A stretch of DNA of 64,000 nt from contig CP054190.1 in NCBI GenBank assembly GCA_015709575.1, forward strand, positions 2,292,616-2,356,615, written 5' to 3'. The notes under the pieces were generated by a model. The model saw only the letters and a program-made list of their open reading frames with translations, made no database searches and was not told where the DNA came from. Each line of letters opens with the position of its first letter. Position 1 is the first letter of the stretch. Source of the DNA: Planctomycetia bacterium (GTDB lineage: Bacteria > Planctomycetota > Phycisphaerae > UBA1845 > Fen-1342). Shown here one piece after another: positions 25,153 through 32,831 of the stretch. The position numbers and the translations under genes are program-made.

Positions 25153-25923
25153 TCAGCGCCCGGTAAACGCCGCGGGACGTTTCTCGACGAAGGCGCGCAT
25201 GCCCTCTTTCTGGTCCTGCGTTGCAAACAGCATGTAGAACAGCTTGCGCTCGTATTCCAACCCTTCGGCCAGCGTCGTTTCAAACGCCTTGAGCACGGCG
25301 TCCTTCGCAACGCGCAGCGCCAGCGGCGGCTTGCGGCACAACTCCTCGCAGACGCGCAGCGCCTCACTGTAGAAGTGCTCGACCGGCACAACCCGCGAGA
25401 TCAGCCCCATCTGCAGCGCCTCTGTCGCGCTGAGAAACCGCCCCGAAAGCACCATGTCCATCGCGGCGGCCTTGCCGATGGCGCGGGTGAGGCGCTGCGT
25501 GCCGCCTGCGCCGGGCATGACGCCGATATTGACCTCCGGCTGGCCGAAGCGGGCCGTCTCCGACGCAATGATGATGTCGCAGTGCATCATCAGCTCGCAT
25601 CCGCCGCCGAGGCAGAAGCCGCTGACCGCGGCGACGATCGGCTTGCTGACGCGCTTGAGCCGCTCCCAGCGGGCGAACTGGTTGCGGTTATACATTTCGA
25701 CGACGCCGGCCTCGACCATGTCGCCTATGTCCGCGCCGGCCGCGAACGCCCGCTCACTGCCGGCCAGCAGCATGCAGCGCGTCTCAGGATCGGCGTCAAA
25801 GCGCTCCATCGCCGCGACGAGCTGCTCCATCGTCGCCAGATTGAGGGCGTTGAGCTTGTCCGGGCGATTCAGCCGGACAATTCCGACCGCGCCGCGCTGC
25901 TCGATCAGGATTTCGTCTGCCAT
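25153..25923 (-). CDS. Enoyl-CoA hydratase (PaaF/crotonase-like)
   Basis: A 256-residue enoyl-CoA hydratase, adding water across the 2,3 double bond of acyl-CoA in beta-oxidation-type pathways. Clear signatures are LNRPDKLNALNLATM, ERAFAAGADIGDM, the oxyanion-hole GFCLGGGCELMMHCD (about 98-112) and QPEVNIGVMPGAGGTQRL (about 125-142), which contains the catalytic Glu-type context. The C-terminus ends FVEKRPAAFTGR. The ATG at 25923 gives the normal N-terminus (MADEILIEQRGAVGIVRLNR) although its ribosome site is weak. It is upstream of the PaaG-like gene in the same direction. No thiolase, dehydrogenase or CoA ligase lies in the window, so the pathway is incomplete here. Confidence 0.92.
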   Translation of the reverse strand: MADEILIEQRGAVGIVRLNRPDKLNALNLATMEQLVAAMERFDADPETRCMLLAGSERAFAAGADIGDMVEAGVVEMYNRNQFARWERLKRVSKPIVAAVSGFCLGGGCELMMHCDIIIASETARFGQPEVNIGVMPGAGGTQRLTRAIGKAAAMDMVLSGRFLSATEALQMGLISRVVPVEHFYSEALRVCEELCRKPPLALRVAKDAVLKAFETTLAEGLEYERKLFYMLFATQDQKEGMRAFVEKRPAAFTGR

Positions 25924-26130
25924 GGGCGGGATCGTAGGGCAACGCGCCAGCGGGCACAATTCCGGCGACGGGCCGTGCTCGCTCGGCCGCGCCGCGGTCG
26001 CGGAACGGCGCATGCGATTCACGAACCGGATGGCGGCGGGTTTACGCGGCGAATCGACGCGGTACAATCTTCGACCGGATCAGCGGAGGTAACCAGGCGT
26101 GCCCCGCCGAAGCCCGGCATGATCGACAAT

Positions 26131-26205
26131 GGTGGCGTAGCTCAGCTGGTTTAGAGCGCTGGATTCATAACCCGGAGGTCGACGGTTCGAGTCCGTCCGC
26201 CACCA
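26131..26205 (+). tRNA. tRNA-Met (CAT anticodon)
   Basis: A 75-nucleotide cloverleaf: acceptor stem GGTGGCG/CGCCACC with discriminator A, D-arm AGCTCAGCTGGTTTAGAGC, anticodon loop TTCATAA and T-arm GACGGTTCGAGTCCGTC. The paired first acceptor position (G1-C72) argues against initiator tRNA. The anticodon CAT could also belong to tRNA-Ile2 with lysidine-modified C34, which sequence alone does not exclude. No CCA is encoded. The anticodon stem has one A-C mismatch next to the loop. Confidence 0.9.
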
Positions 26206-26252
26206 CTTCCGACTGTAGTTCCCATCCAATTCACCGCCGCACGGCGCCGCAG

Positions 26253-28562
26253 TTACTCGACCGCGAATTGCGAGAACGCCGTTCCCAGGAAGATCGCCTG
26301 AATGTCATCGTTCGTATCGGGCGTCACGTCCGCACCGGTGGTCGCCGCGCGGAAGACGAATTCATCGCGATCGTTGATGACTCCGCTGCGACCCACGCGA
26401 TTCTGCTCCGGCCGCGTGACCGTGAATACGCGGTTGAACTCGCGCAGCACGTTGTCCACACTGGGATCGGCGGCGACCAGCATCCGCTCGCCGCTCCAGA
26501 ACGCCAAGCCGTCCGAGATCACCGTTGTTCCGTCGGCTTCGGTCCGCTGATAGCGCAGCAGACCACGTCCGCGGTTGTTCAGGCCGCCTGCGGCCTCGGA
26601 CCAGCGCACCCGCCCCCCCAGCAACGCGCCGGCGACGACGGTGGTCAGATCCTGATTGGAGCTGCCTCGCGCCAGGTGCGGCCGGCCATCCGCCAGGAAC
26701 AGCACCTGGCCGGAATCATCGACGCCTGACAGCAGGTCGGTGGAGGGCTGTCCACCCAGCGACGTCAGTTCGCGCCAACGCTGACCATTCCAGAGCAGAA
26801 CTGCGCTGCGCGTCTGACCGTTGACGGTCAGCGTCGTGTCCACGGCGATGCGGGCCCCTTCACCCACCGCGATCGCGTCAAAGGGGTTGTTCACGCCGTT
26901 CACCTGCGCGCCGATCGGCACGCCCGGGAAAGAACGGCCGGTCGCATTGTCCAGCACACGAACAATCTCACCATTGGCAAGCAGGTAGACGCCGCGATTG
27001 CCGTTGCCGCGACGATAGGTCGATTGAAAGAGCAGCACGCCCTCGCGCGACATGGAAATACGCGAGTCCAGCACGTCGAATGTGGCCGTGGCGGGCTGAT
27101 CGGGAACCCGACCGGCCGGGCTGAGCTGATTGTCCGCAACGGTGGTGAGCGACACGCCGTTGCTGGTAAAGACGCCCGTGCGCCCGCTGACGAACTCCGG
27201 ACCTTCGCGAATGAACGTGTATCGGGTCGCGAATGCGGCGATGCCGGCGTCCGAAATCGCCGGGGCAAACAGCTCAGCGCTGAACGTGTTCGGCAGTGCA
27301 TCCGTGAAGAACGTGGCCAGTTGGCGCATGTCGGCTACGCGAAGCAGATCGCCGTCGCCCACACGATACCGAAACACGCCGATCGGGAAGGGAGACTGCA
27401 CCGGGGAGAGGAACAGTAGGCGCCCGTCGCGCCCCCACGTGATGCCTGGTGCGCCGGAATCAAACCGCACGTTCACGTCGCCAAAAAAAGCATTCCCGTC
27501 GCTGCCCGGCACCGAGCCGCGCGAGGCCGGGTCATCCGAGACGATTGCAACCAACTCAGTACCGTCCCAGTAGAACAAGCCGCCGTCGCCATTCCCGCCG
27601 GAGTACTTCGCCCAGAAGGCAATGCGCCCGTCATTGTCGAGCAGCGGATTTCCGAAATGAGTGAACTTCGCAGTGGCCGGCTGGCCGGGAACGGGGTCGC
27701 CGCTGCGCGCAATCGCGGACAGGCGCACCTGCGTCGGCGCCGGGCCGCTGTTGGAGTTCCCGCCGCCGGAATTCGAGTTTCCGTTACCCCCGCTGTTCGA
27801 ATTGCCGTTGCCGCCGCCGTTTGAGTTGCCGCCGTTCGTGTTCCCGTTGCTGTTGCCGTTGGAGTTCCCGTTGTCGCCGCCGTTCTGGTTCGAGTTGTCG
27901 TCGCCGCCATCAGAGCCGTCGTCGCCGTCGGAACCGCCCTGATTGATGCGCACCAGCAACTCGGCAGCGCGCGCTGCGCCATCAAGGGACGGAAACGCGC
28001 TGCGAAGCCAGTTGCCGAGCGCATCGTCCGCGCCGGAACCCGCGCCGCTGAGTACATAGATCAGCAGGGCCAGATTCTCGACGGCGCTGCGCGCCTCGCG
28101 CTCGCGGGTCAGTTGGGCAAGCTCATCCGGCCGCACAACGCCGACCACGATCTGCCACGACCCGACCTGGGCCGAGCGGATGCGGAAGCCCTCGCCGAAG
28201 GGCTCGGATGCATCCTCCGTACTGAACGGGGCGCGCCGCGGATTCTGCGCGTTCCACATCCGGCCATCAGGCGAACGCACTGAGGACAGGTGCGCAACCG
28301 CCCCGTCCGCCGCCAACGCGGTCACGTCAAGCGCGCCGCCGATGGGCACATCGAATTCAAACGAGCGCAGCGCACCGGGCGAGACACTCTGGCGCAGTGA
28401 GTCATTGACCCGGGCAGAGCGCAAATCGGCGTCAGAATCCGCCAATCCGGCATCGCCGGGCGCAACGCACGCGGATATCAGCAAGCACGCGGCAAAAAGC
28501 GATACTGCCGCCATTCGGGCGGCGCCGCCGGCAACCCCCGGTCGATACGTCGTGAACAGCAT
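26253..28562 (-). CDS. Large lipoprotein with Asn/Gly linker and beta-repeat domain
   Basis: A 769-residue exported lipoprotein. The signal peptide ends LLISAC, with Cys at about 32. A helical domain of about 170 residues follows, then a long low-complexity linker of Asn, Gly, Ser and Asp (DGSDGGDDNSNQNGGDNGNS and similar). After this come about 500 residues of repeated beta units with DNDGRIAFWAKYSGG, WGRDGRLLFLSPV, SREGVLLFQSTYRRG and NDRDEFVFRAATTG. These match the NxxGxxxF-type tandem repeats seen in planctomycete surface proteins and suggest a propeller-like fold. The ATG at 28562 has GAGGGG just before it. No catalytic motif is visible; surface binding is a guess. Confidence 0.75.
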   Translation of the reverse strand: MLFTTYRPGVAGGAARMAAVSLFAACLLISACVAPGDAGLADSDADLRSARVNDSLRQSVSPGALRSFEFDVPIGGALDVTALAADGAVAHLSSVRSPDGRMWNAQNPRRAPFSTEDASEPFGEGFRIRSAQVGSWQIVVGVVRPDELAQLTREREARSAVENLALLIYVLSGAGSGADDALGNWLRSAFPSLDGAARAAELLVRINQGGSDGDDGSDGGDDNSNQNGGDNGNSNGNSNGNTNGGNSNGGGNGNSNSGGNGNSNSGGGNSNSGPAPTQVRLSAIARSGDPVPGQPATAKFTHFGNPLLDNDGRIAFWAKYSGGNGDGGLFYWDGTELVAIVSDDPASRGSVPGSDGNAFFGDVNVRFDSGAPGITWGRDGRLLFLSPVQSPFPIGVFRYRVGDGDLLRVADMRQLATFFTDALPNTFSAELFAPAISDAGIAAFATRYTFIREGPEFVSGRTGVFTSNGVSLTTVADNQLSPAGRVPDQPATATFDVLDSRISMSREGVLLFQSTYRRGNGNRGVYLLANGEIVRVLDNATGRSFPGVPIGAQVNGVNNPFDAIAVGEGARIAVDTTLTVNGQTRSAVLLWNGQRWRELTSLGGQPSTDLLSGVDDSGQVLFLADGRPHLARGSSNQDLTTVVAGALLGGRVRWSEAAGGLNNRGRGLLRYQRTEADGTTVISDGLAFWSGERMLVAADPSVDNVLREFNRVFTVTRPEQNRVGRSGVINDRDEFVFRAATTGADVTPDTNDDIQAIFLGTAFSQFAVE

Positions 28563-28730
28563 TCTGCCCCTCGCTTTCACGGCAACTGACGGCGGCCCCC
28601 GTCTGGACGCACATCGGCCACCGCTCGGCTGTCTCCCTCGCAATCCTACGCCTCCCACGGAGGGTGGGCAATGATCGGTTCTCGGACCTTCGCCCAGTCC
28701 GCGAATCGGGCTTCCTTGACGCGTGTGCCG

Positions 28731-29480
28731 CTAACTCCCTCGGACCACGATGCGCACCAGCGAGATCAATCCGCGAATTCCCAGCGTCAGGAGCAGCAGC
28801 GCCACTGAGAGGGCAACACAATAACTGAGCATCGGCCACCCCGCCGAAACGGCCGCAGGGGTTCCAGGCCAGAACAGGCCGAGCAGGCACAGGATGCCGG
28901 CCACCAGCGCCACGGCGCCTATCGCACCGCGCTGATGGGCGGGAGGCGGCGCCATGCGGATAACAAGGCAGATGGCCAGATAGGTCCGCAGTACGGATCG
29001 CCAGTTGAGCATGTCTGCGGATGCGAGCGCTTCAACGATCGCCTCGGCCGCCCGCAGCAGCTCATGTAGGAGCACCCAAACCAGGGCGGCGGAGGTTGGA
29101 AAGTCACCTGGCAGCAGAATGGCGGCGGAGCCTGGGCCGGGGCGCCCGCCGAGCAGCCATGAGGCCACCCAGAGCGCGACAAGGCAGGCCACCACCGGCA
29201 TCATGCCCACCAGGATCGGCCCCAGCACGGGGATCCGCGATTCCTGAGGTGGGTCTGACTGCGGCCCGGCTTCGGCGTCGCCGCCCAGTAGGGAAGTGTT
29301 TCGCACCGTCTGCCCGCTCAACAGCATTCCGGCCACGAGCCCTAACTGGGAAACCAGCGTGCCGGGCAGCAGTAACAGGTTGACCGTCCGCGGCGGCAAC
29401 AGGCGGCACCATTGGGAATACACGCCCGTCGCGGAAAAGATGAGTACCAGCAGCCAGAGCGCCAACGCGGCGTAGAGCAT
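28731..29480 (-). CDS. Multi-pass membrane protein, unknown function
   Basis: A 249-residue integral membrane protein with about six hydrophobic helices (LYAALALWLLVLIFSATGVY, VNLLLLPGTLVSQLGLVAGM, ILVGMMPVVACLVALWVASW, AALVWVLLHELLRAAEAIV, AIGAVALVAGILCLLGLFW and a final pair). A polar loop of about 25 residues between helices two and three contains GGDAEAGPQSDPPQ. HELL in the fourth segment resembles a metallopeptidase motif but lacks the second His (HELLR), so it is not a zinc site. The ATG at 29480 follows GAGG; upstream frame extension lacks hydrophobic character. No close family is recognised. Confidence 0.75.
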   Translation of the reverse strand: MLYAALALWLLVLIFSATGVYSQWCRLLPPRTVNLLLLPGTLVSQLGLVAGMLLSGQTVRNTSLLGGDAEAGPQSDPPQESRIPVLGPILVGMMPVVACLVALWVASWLLGGRPGPGSAAILLPGDFPTSAALVWVLLHELLRAAEAIVEALASADMLNWRSVLRTYLAICLVIRMAPPPAHQRGAIGAVALVAGILCLLGLFWPGTPAAVSAGWPMLSYCVALSVALLLLTLGIRGLISLVRIVVRGS

Positions 29481-29780
29481 GGTCCAACCTCGCGTATTAC
29501 GCCGGAAACAGGGGTGCACGAGTCCATTCGTGCGGCGGGAGTATACCCCGCCTGCCGGACGCATCGCCCGGACGTGCTCCGGGCGGTTCCCCGGTGGCGG
29601 AAGCCCGAGCAGCAGGCGAAAGGTCCGGAATCTTCGTTTTATTGTTGACGTTATGGGCGAACCGGGGGATGCTACACGATAGTGCGCCGCGCGCGAGCGT
29701 GTGCTTGTGCTCCACGTCCGAAGCAACGTTTGTTTCGCCAGGCCGTATCACGTCGGCGCAGCTGTTTGGAGTCCGCAGTC
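29481..29780. other. Intergenic region with long leader of the cold-shock gene
   Basis: Divergent spacer of 300 bases without a coding signal. TTGACG at 29645-29650 could be a -35 for the cold-shock gene, with GATGCT 17 bases on as a poor -10, giving a leader of roughly 100 bases; long leaders are usual for csp genes. The AT-rich tract TTCGTTTTATTGTTGACG stands out against the GC-rich surroundings. The exact start point is uncertain. Confidence 0.35.
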
Positions 29781-29984
29781 ATGGCAACCGGGAAGGTGAA
29801 GTGGTTCAACGACGCGAAGGGATTTGGGTTCATCCAATCCGATGAGGGGCAGGACGTCTTCGTTCATCACACGGAGATCGCACAGGAGGGGTTCCGCACG
29901 CTGAAGGAAGGCTCGCGGGTCGAATTCGAACTGGCCCAGGGCCCGAAAGGCCCCAAGGCCACCAATGTGCGCAGCAGCGAATAG
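29781..29984 (+). CDS. Cold-shock domain protein (CspA family)
   Basis: A 67-residue single-domain RNA/ssDNA-binding protein of the CspA family, acting as an RNA chaperone in the cytoplasm. The family hallmarks are all present: the start [18 protein letters not shown] with RNP1-type KGFGFI, RNP2-type DVFVHH, and a C-terminal half with [20 protein letters not shown]. The ATG is preceded by GGAG at nine bases; the frame extends further upstream but without domain sequence. It ends just before a strong intrinsic terminator and probably forms a single-gene transcript. Confidence 0.97.
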   Translation: MATGKVKWFNDAKGFGFIQSDEGQDVFVHHTEIAQEGFRTLKEGSRVEFELAQGPKGPKATNVRSSE

Positions 29985-30017
29985 TCGCTGCCGGTTTATC
30001 AACGATCGGACGTGCCG

Positions 30018-30048
30018 GGCGCTGTCGGAACGCGACAGCGCCTTTTTT
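30018..30048 (+). terminator. Rho-independent terminator after the cold-shock gene
   Basis: GGCGCTGTC, a seven-base loop and GACAGCGCC form a perfect nine-pair stem, followed by six T residues. It lies 34 bases after the cold-shock stop. The T-run also touches the stop codon of the oppositely oriented FlgI-like gene, so the hairpin may end transcription from both sides, although the reverse direction lacks a T-run. Confidence 0.9.
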
Positions 30049-31919
30049 CATGCGCCGTCCCCCGCACCCTCCTGGCGCGGCGCGGCATCGCCGGTCCTGT
30101 CGCGGTTGTCGCGGGGCGGGGCTTCGGATTCCAGCGGCGGTGACTCGCCGGTCTCGCGAATGCGTTCATCGCCTTCGGGCCTGCGGAAATCCTCAGCCGG
30201 ACCCAACTGTTCCGTCACGCTGGCTTGTTCCAACATCAGCCGCGCCGGAATGGCCTCCTGCTCAGCAAGCTTGCTGAGGATCCCGATCACCTGGCTATAG
30301 GGCAGCCCCGCGCCGCGCAACCGCCGCGCCGAGTCGCGGTCAGGGATGTCGGCCAGCGCCCCGATCACGTCGATCAGCCGGGCCGGAACGTGAATGCGGT
30401 CGTTCACTGGGCGGCCGTAACGCTCGCGCACCGAGATGGTCACCTCATCGGCAGCGGTCGAGGCGCTGATCGTGACCCCCAGCCGCGGATCGGAAAACAG
30501 CACAGGCGTCAGCACCGGGGTGGTCGCGCCAAAAATGGCGATTCGCGGGGCGCGCGACCGGCGAACGTAGACCAGCGGCTTGCCGCGGGCGTCGACCACG
30601 TCCACCCGCACATTCACCTGCTCACGATCGAGTGCGTGCGGGTAGCTGAACGAACGTACCGTCGCATGCCGCTTGTCGGCCAGCCCCTCATAGGCAATGA
30701 CGCGAATGTCATCATCATCGGCGTCCAGCAACGCCGCGAGCCGGCTGATTGCCGGGCGCAGGTCGGTGCGGGCCAGCTCGCGCGCTGCCGGCACTCGGTG
30801 CGGGTGGCCGGGTGTCGCAGCCATCTGGCCGATCACGGGCAGCGCGGTGGCATCGCCGAGACGGAGGCCGGCGCGCGCCGAGTAATAGGAAAGCGAGGCG
30901 TCCGAGTGGCCGTACAGCGGCTGAACACCCGAGATCGCCGTACGCCCCACTGCTTCCCACATGGACGAGATGCGCTCGAGATTGGCGCCCGGCTCAGTGG
31001 CGAACTGCACCCAGTCCGCCAGCTTGCGATCCACGAATGAGGGGTTGTCCTCCACCAGCAAAGCCGTCGCGAGCTGGTGGTAGTGCAGCGGCTCTTCGGC
31101 GAATCGCGCCGGTGTGTTCAACTGCACATAGCCGCGGCTGACCGCCTCGGCGGCGCGCGGGTTCTGTCCGAACCGCTCGTTGATGCGACTCTCGATCCGT
31201 CGCGCGAGCGAGTACGACGACTCGCGGCAGAGCAGCCGCACCGGCCGCGCCTCGGACGTCACCCCCCCGCCCAGCACCACGCCCCGCCGCGGATCCGCCG
31301 TCGCCGCGCCTTCGCCCGAGCCGGCAAACGGGTTGACGAAGATCGGCCCCTGCGCCCGAGCGATGATCCGCCCCGTCACCAGGGCTTCCCCGGAAGCACC
31401 GATGTCGTACATGCGAAGCTCGCAGGGCAGAAGCAACCCGCCCTCGATGGTGCGGGTGTCGGTTCCGGGAAGCGCCTCCACGCGGACATCAAACACGTCG
31501 CCGCGCGCAGCGCCCGGACGGACGACGCCCACGACTTCCACTACCGCGGACTCGCGCGAGTCGATCATGCGACCGGCACTGAAGCGCTGTCCGTCCGGCC
31601 CGGTCGTCCGCGGCCCAAAGTTCTTCGTCAGCGAGTCAATCAGATAGTCGCGGATCACCGTCGGACAATCTGAGCTGCCGTCCTCGCCCAGGCCGACCAC
31701 GAGACTGAAGCCGCGGACACGCAGCTCTCCCAGTTCGCTGAGCGTCCCGGACGCTCCGACCGTATCGACCAGTAACGGATCAGTGGAAGCCGCGGGCACG
31801 CGCGCCGGCTCGGGCGGCAGAGGTCGCTTACGGGCGAAGAGGCCGCTTTCACAACCGGCGCCGGCCAGCGCTGCGAGCCACGCGCCAACGACCAGGGCCG
31901 TGTTTTTGCGCAATCTCAT
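30048..31919 (-). CDS. FlgI-like lipoprotein with central helical-repeat insertion
   Basis: A 623-residue lipoprotein (signal ending ALAGAGC, Cys at about 23). Residues about 65-300 resemble the flagellar P-ring protein FlgI: GFSLVVGLGEDGSSDCPTVI, VVEVVGVVRPGAARGDVFDV with the invariant-type Ala/Gly pattern, EGGLLLPCELRM and RRGVVLGGGVTSEARPVRL. About 340-420 looks like HEAT-type helices (LGDATALPVIGQMAATPG). About 450-560 contains a beta segment and a short helical LIDVIGALADIPDRDSARRL region, perhaps matching the FlgI C-terminus. A Pro/Glu/Arg-rich tail follows. True FlgI is about 370 residues with a cleaved Sec signal and no lipid anchor, so this is a divergent relative. No other flagellar gene is seen beside it. 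The ribosome site before the ATG at 31919 is weak. Confidence 0.75.
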   Translation of the reverse strand: MRLRKNTALVVGAWLAALAGAGCESGLFARKRPLPPEPARVPAASTDPLLVDTVGASGTLSELGELRVRGFSLVVGLGEDGSSDCPTVIRDYLIDSLTKNFGPRTTGPDGQRFSAGRMIDSRESAVVEVVGVVRPGAARGDVFDVRVEALPGTDTRTIEGGLLLPCELRMYDIGASGEALVTGRIIARAQGPIFVNPFAGSGEGAATADPRRGVVLGGGVTSEARPVRLLCRESSYSLARRIESRINERFGQNPRAAEAVSRGYVQLNTPARFAEEPLHYHQLATALLVEDNPSFVDRKLADWVQFATEPGANLERISSMWEAVGRTAISGVQPLYGHSDASLSYYSARAGLRLGDATALPVIGQMAATPGHPHRVPAARELARTDLRPAISRLAALLDADDDDIRVIAYEGLADKRHATVRSFSYPHALDREQVNVRVDVVDARGKPLVYVRRSRAPRIAIFGATTPVLTPVLFSDPRLGVTISASTAADEVTISVRERYGRPVNDRIHVPARLIDVIGALADIPDRDSARRLRGAGLPYSQVIGILSKLAEQEAIPARLMLEQASVTEQLGPAEDFRRPEGDERIRETGESPPLESEAPPRDNRDRTGDAAPRQEGAGDGA

Positions 31920-32162
31920 GGGTGGATCCCGCGATCCGACGATGGAGGGCGGAACTCAGGAGGCTCCGCGCCGTCGTCGGAGGCGGGGCGGATGTCGGCC
32001 GACGGCCCGGGACGAGTCGCGCCCACGGGCCGCACCGCGGGCGGGAGTATACCGCGCCGCCCCGCTCCTCCGTAGCGTACGCCGAATTCGTGCGCAGGAA
32101 CCGCCGACCGGCGACAGCCGCCAGCCGAGAGTGCCGATGTTGCGCAGAAGGAGATCCGCACG

Positions 32163-32825
32163 ATGATCGTGACCGTAGACGGCCGGAACATCACGGGCCC
32201 GGTCGAGCCGGGCGCTTCTCTCGGTACGCTGATCGATTGTCTGCGGGCCGAGCGACCGGGTGTGCTGATCACCCGCGTGGCGGTCAATGGAACCGCGCTG
32301 TGCGAGCGCACGGCCGACGCCGCGCTGGCACAAGCGCTGGCGGACGAGGACTGCGTGGAGGTAGAGACCGGATCGCCCGGGCGGGTTGTCTCCGATGCGC
32401 TGCGCGAGGTCGCGGCGACGCTGGGCGACGCCGGGCGGGCGTCACCGGAGGCGGCGCAGCGGCTCAACAGCGGCGAAGTCGCGGCGGCGATGCAGGACAT
32501 CGCCGACCTGGTCGGCATCTGGCAATCCGGGCGCACCGCCGTGTCGCAGGCCGGGGCACTGCTGCAGCGCGACCTTGCGGACCTCGAGCTGGACGGCGTC
32601 TGCGTCGGCGAACACCTGAACGCCCTGATCGCGCGGCTGACCGAGATTCGCGACGCGATGATCGCCCGCGACCACGTCCTACTCGCGGACCTTCTCCACT
32701 ACGAGATGCCGGAATTGTGCGAGACCTGGGAGCGGGTTCTGAACGGAATCGCCGACACCGTCGCGGGTTGCGACGATGCCGGCGATTCTGCGAACTCCGG
32801 GGTCGGCAGCCGCTGCGGCGCGTGA
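32163..32825 (+). CDS. Unknown 220-residue protein
   Basis: The ATG at 32163 has AAGGAGATC upstream, a strong ribosome site. The N-terminal 70 residues form a small beta/alpha unit (MIVTVDGRNITGPVEPGASL, RPGVLITRVAVNGTALCER, DCVEVETG) reminiscent of ubiquitin-like or ThiS-type folds. The rest is helical with heptad-like leucines (LLQRDLADLELDGVCVGEHL, ALIARLTEIRDAMIARDHVL, ADLLHYEMPELCETWERVL). No signal peptide or catalytic motif is seen. It is divergent from the FlgI-like gene and convergent with the PDZ gene, six bases apart. It may be a flagellum- or envelope-related partner, but that is only positional guesswork. Confidence 0.65.
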   Translation: MIVTVDGRNITGPVEPGASLGTLIDCLRAERPGVLITRVAVNGTALCERTADAALAQALADEDCVEVETGSPGRVVSDALREVAATLGDAGRASPEAAQRLNSGEVAAAMQDIADLVGIWQSGRTAVSQAGALLQRDLADLELDGVCVGEHLNALIARLTEIRDAMIARDHVLLADLLHYEMPELCETWERVLNGIADTVAGCDDAGDSANSGVGSRCGA

Positions 32826-32831
32826 GTCCGA

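Noticed and set aside
26131..26205. Reading the CAT-anticodon tRNA as initiator tRNA
   Set aside because: The first acceptor pair is G1-C72, whereas initiator tRNAs have a mismatch there. tRNA-Ile2 remains possible.
27750..27950. Short GC-rich repeats suggesting a satellite or CRISPR
   Set aside because: They encode the Asn/Gly/Ser linker of a lipoprotein and are codon-level low complexity.
28731..29480. HELL sequence in the membrane protein as a zinc protease motif
   Set aside because: The second His of HExxH is missing (HELLR) and the segment lies in a hydrophobic helix.
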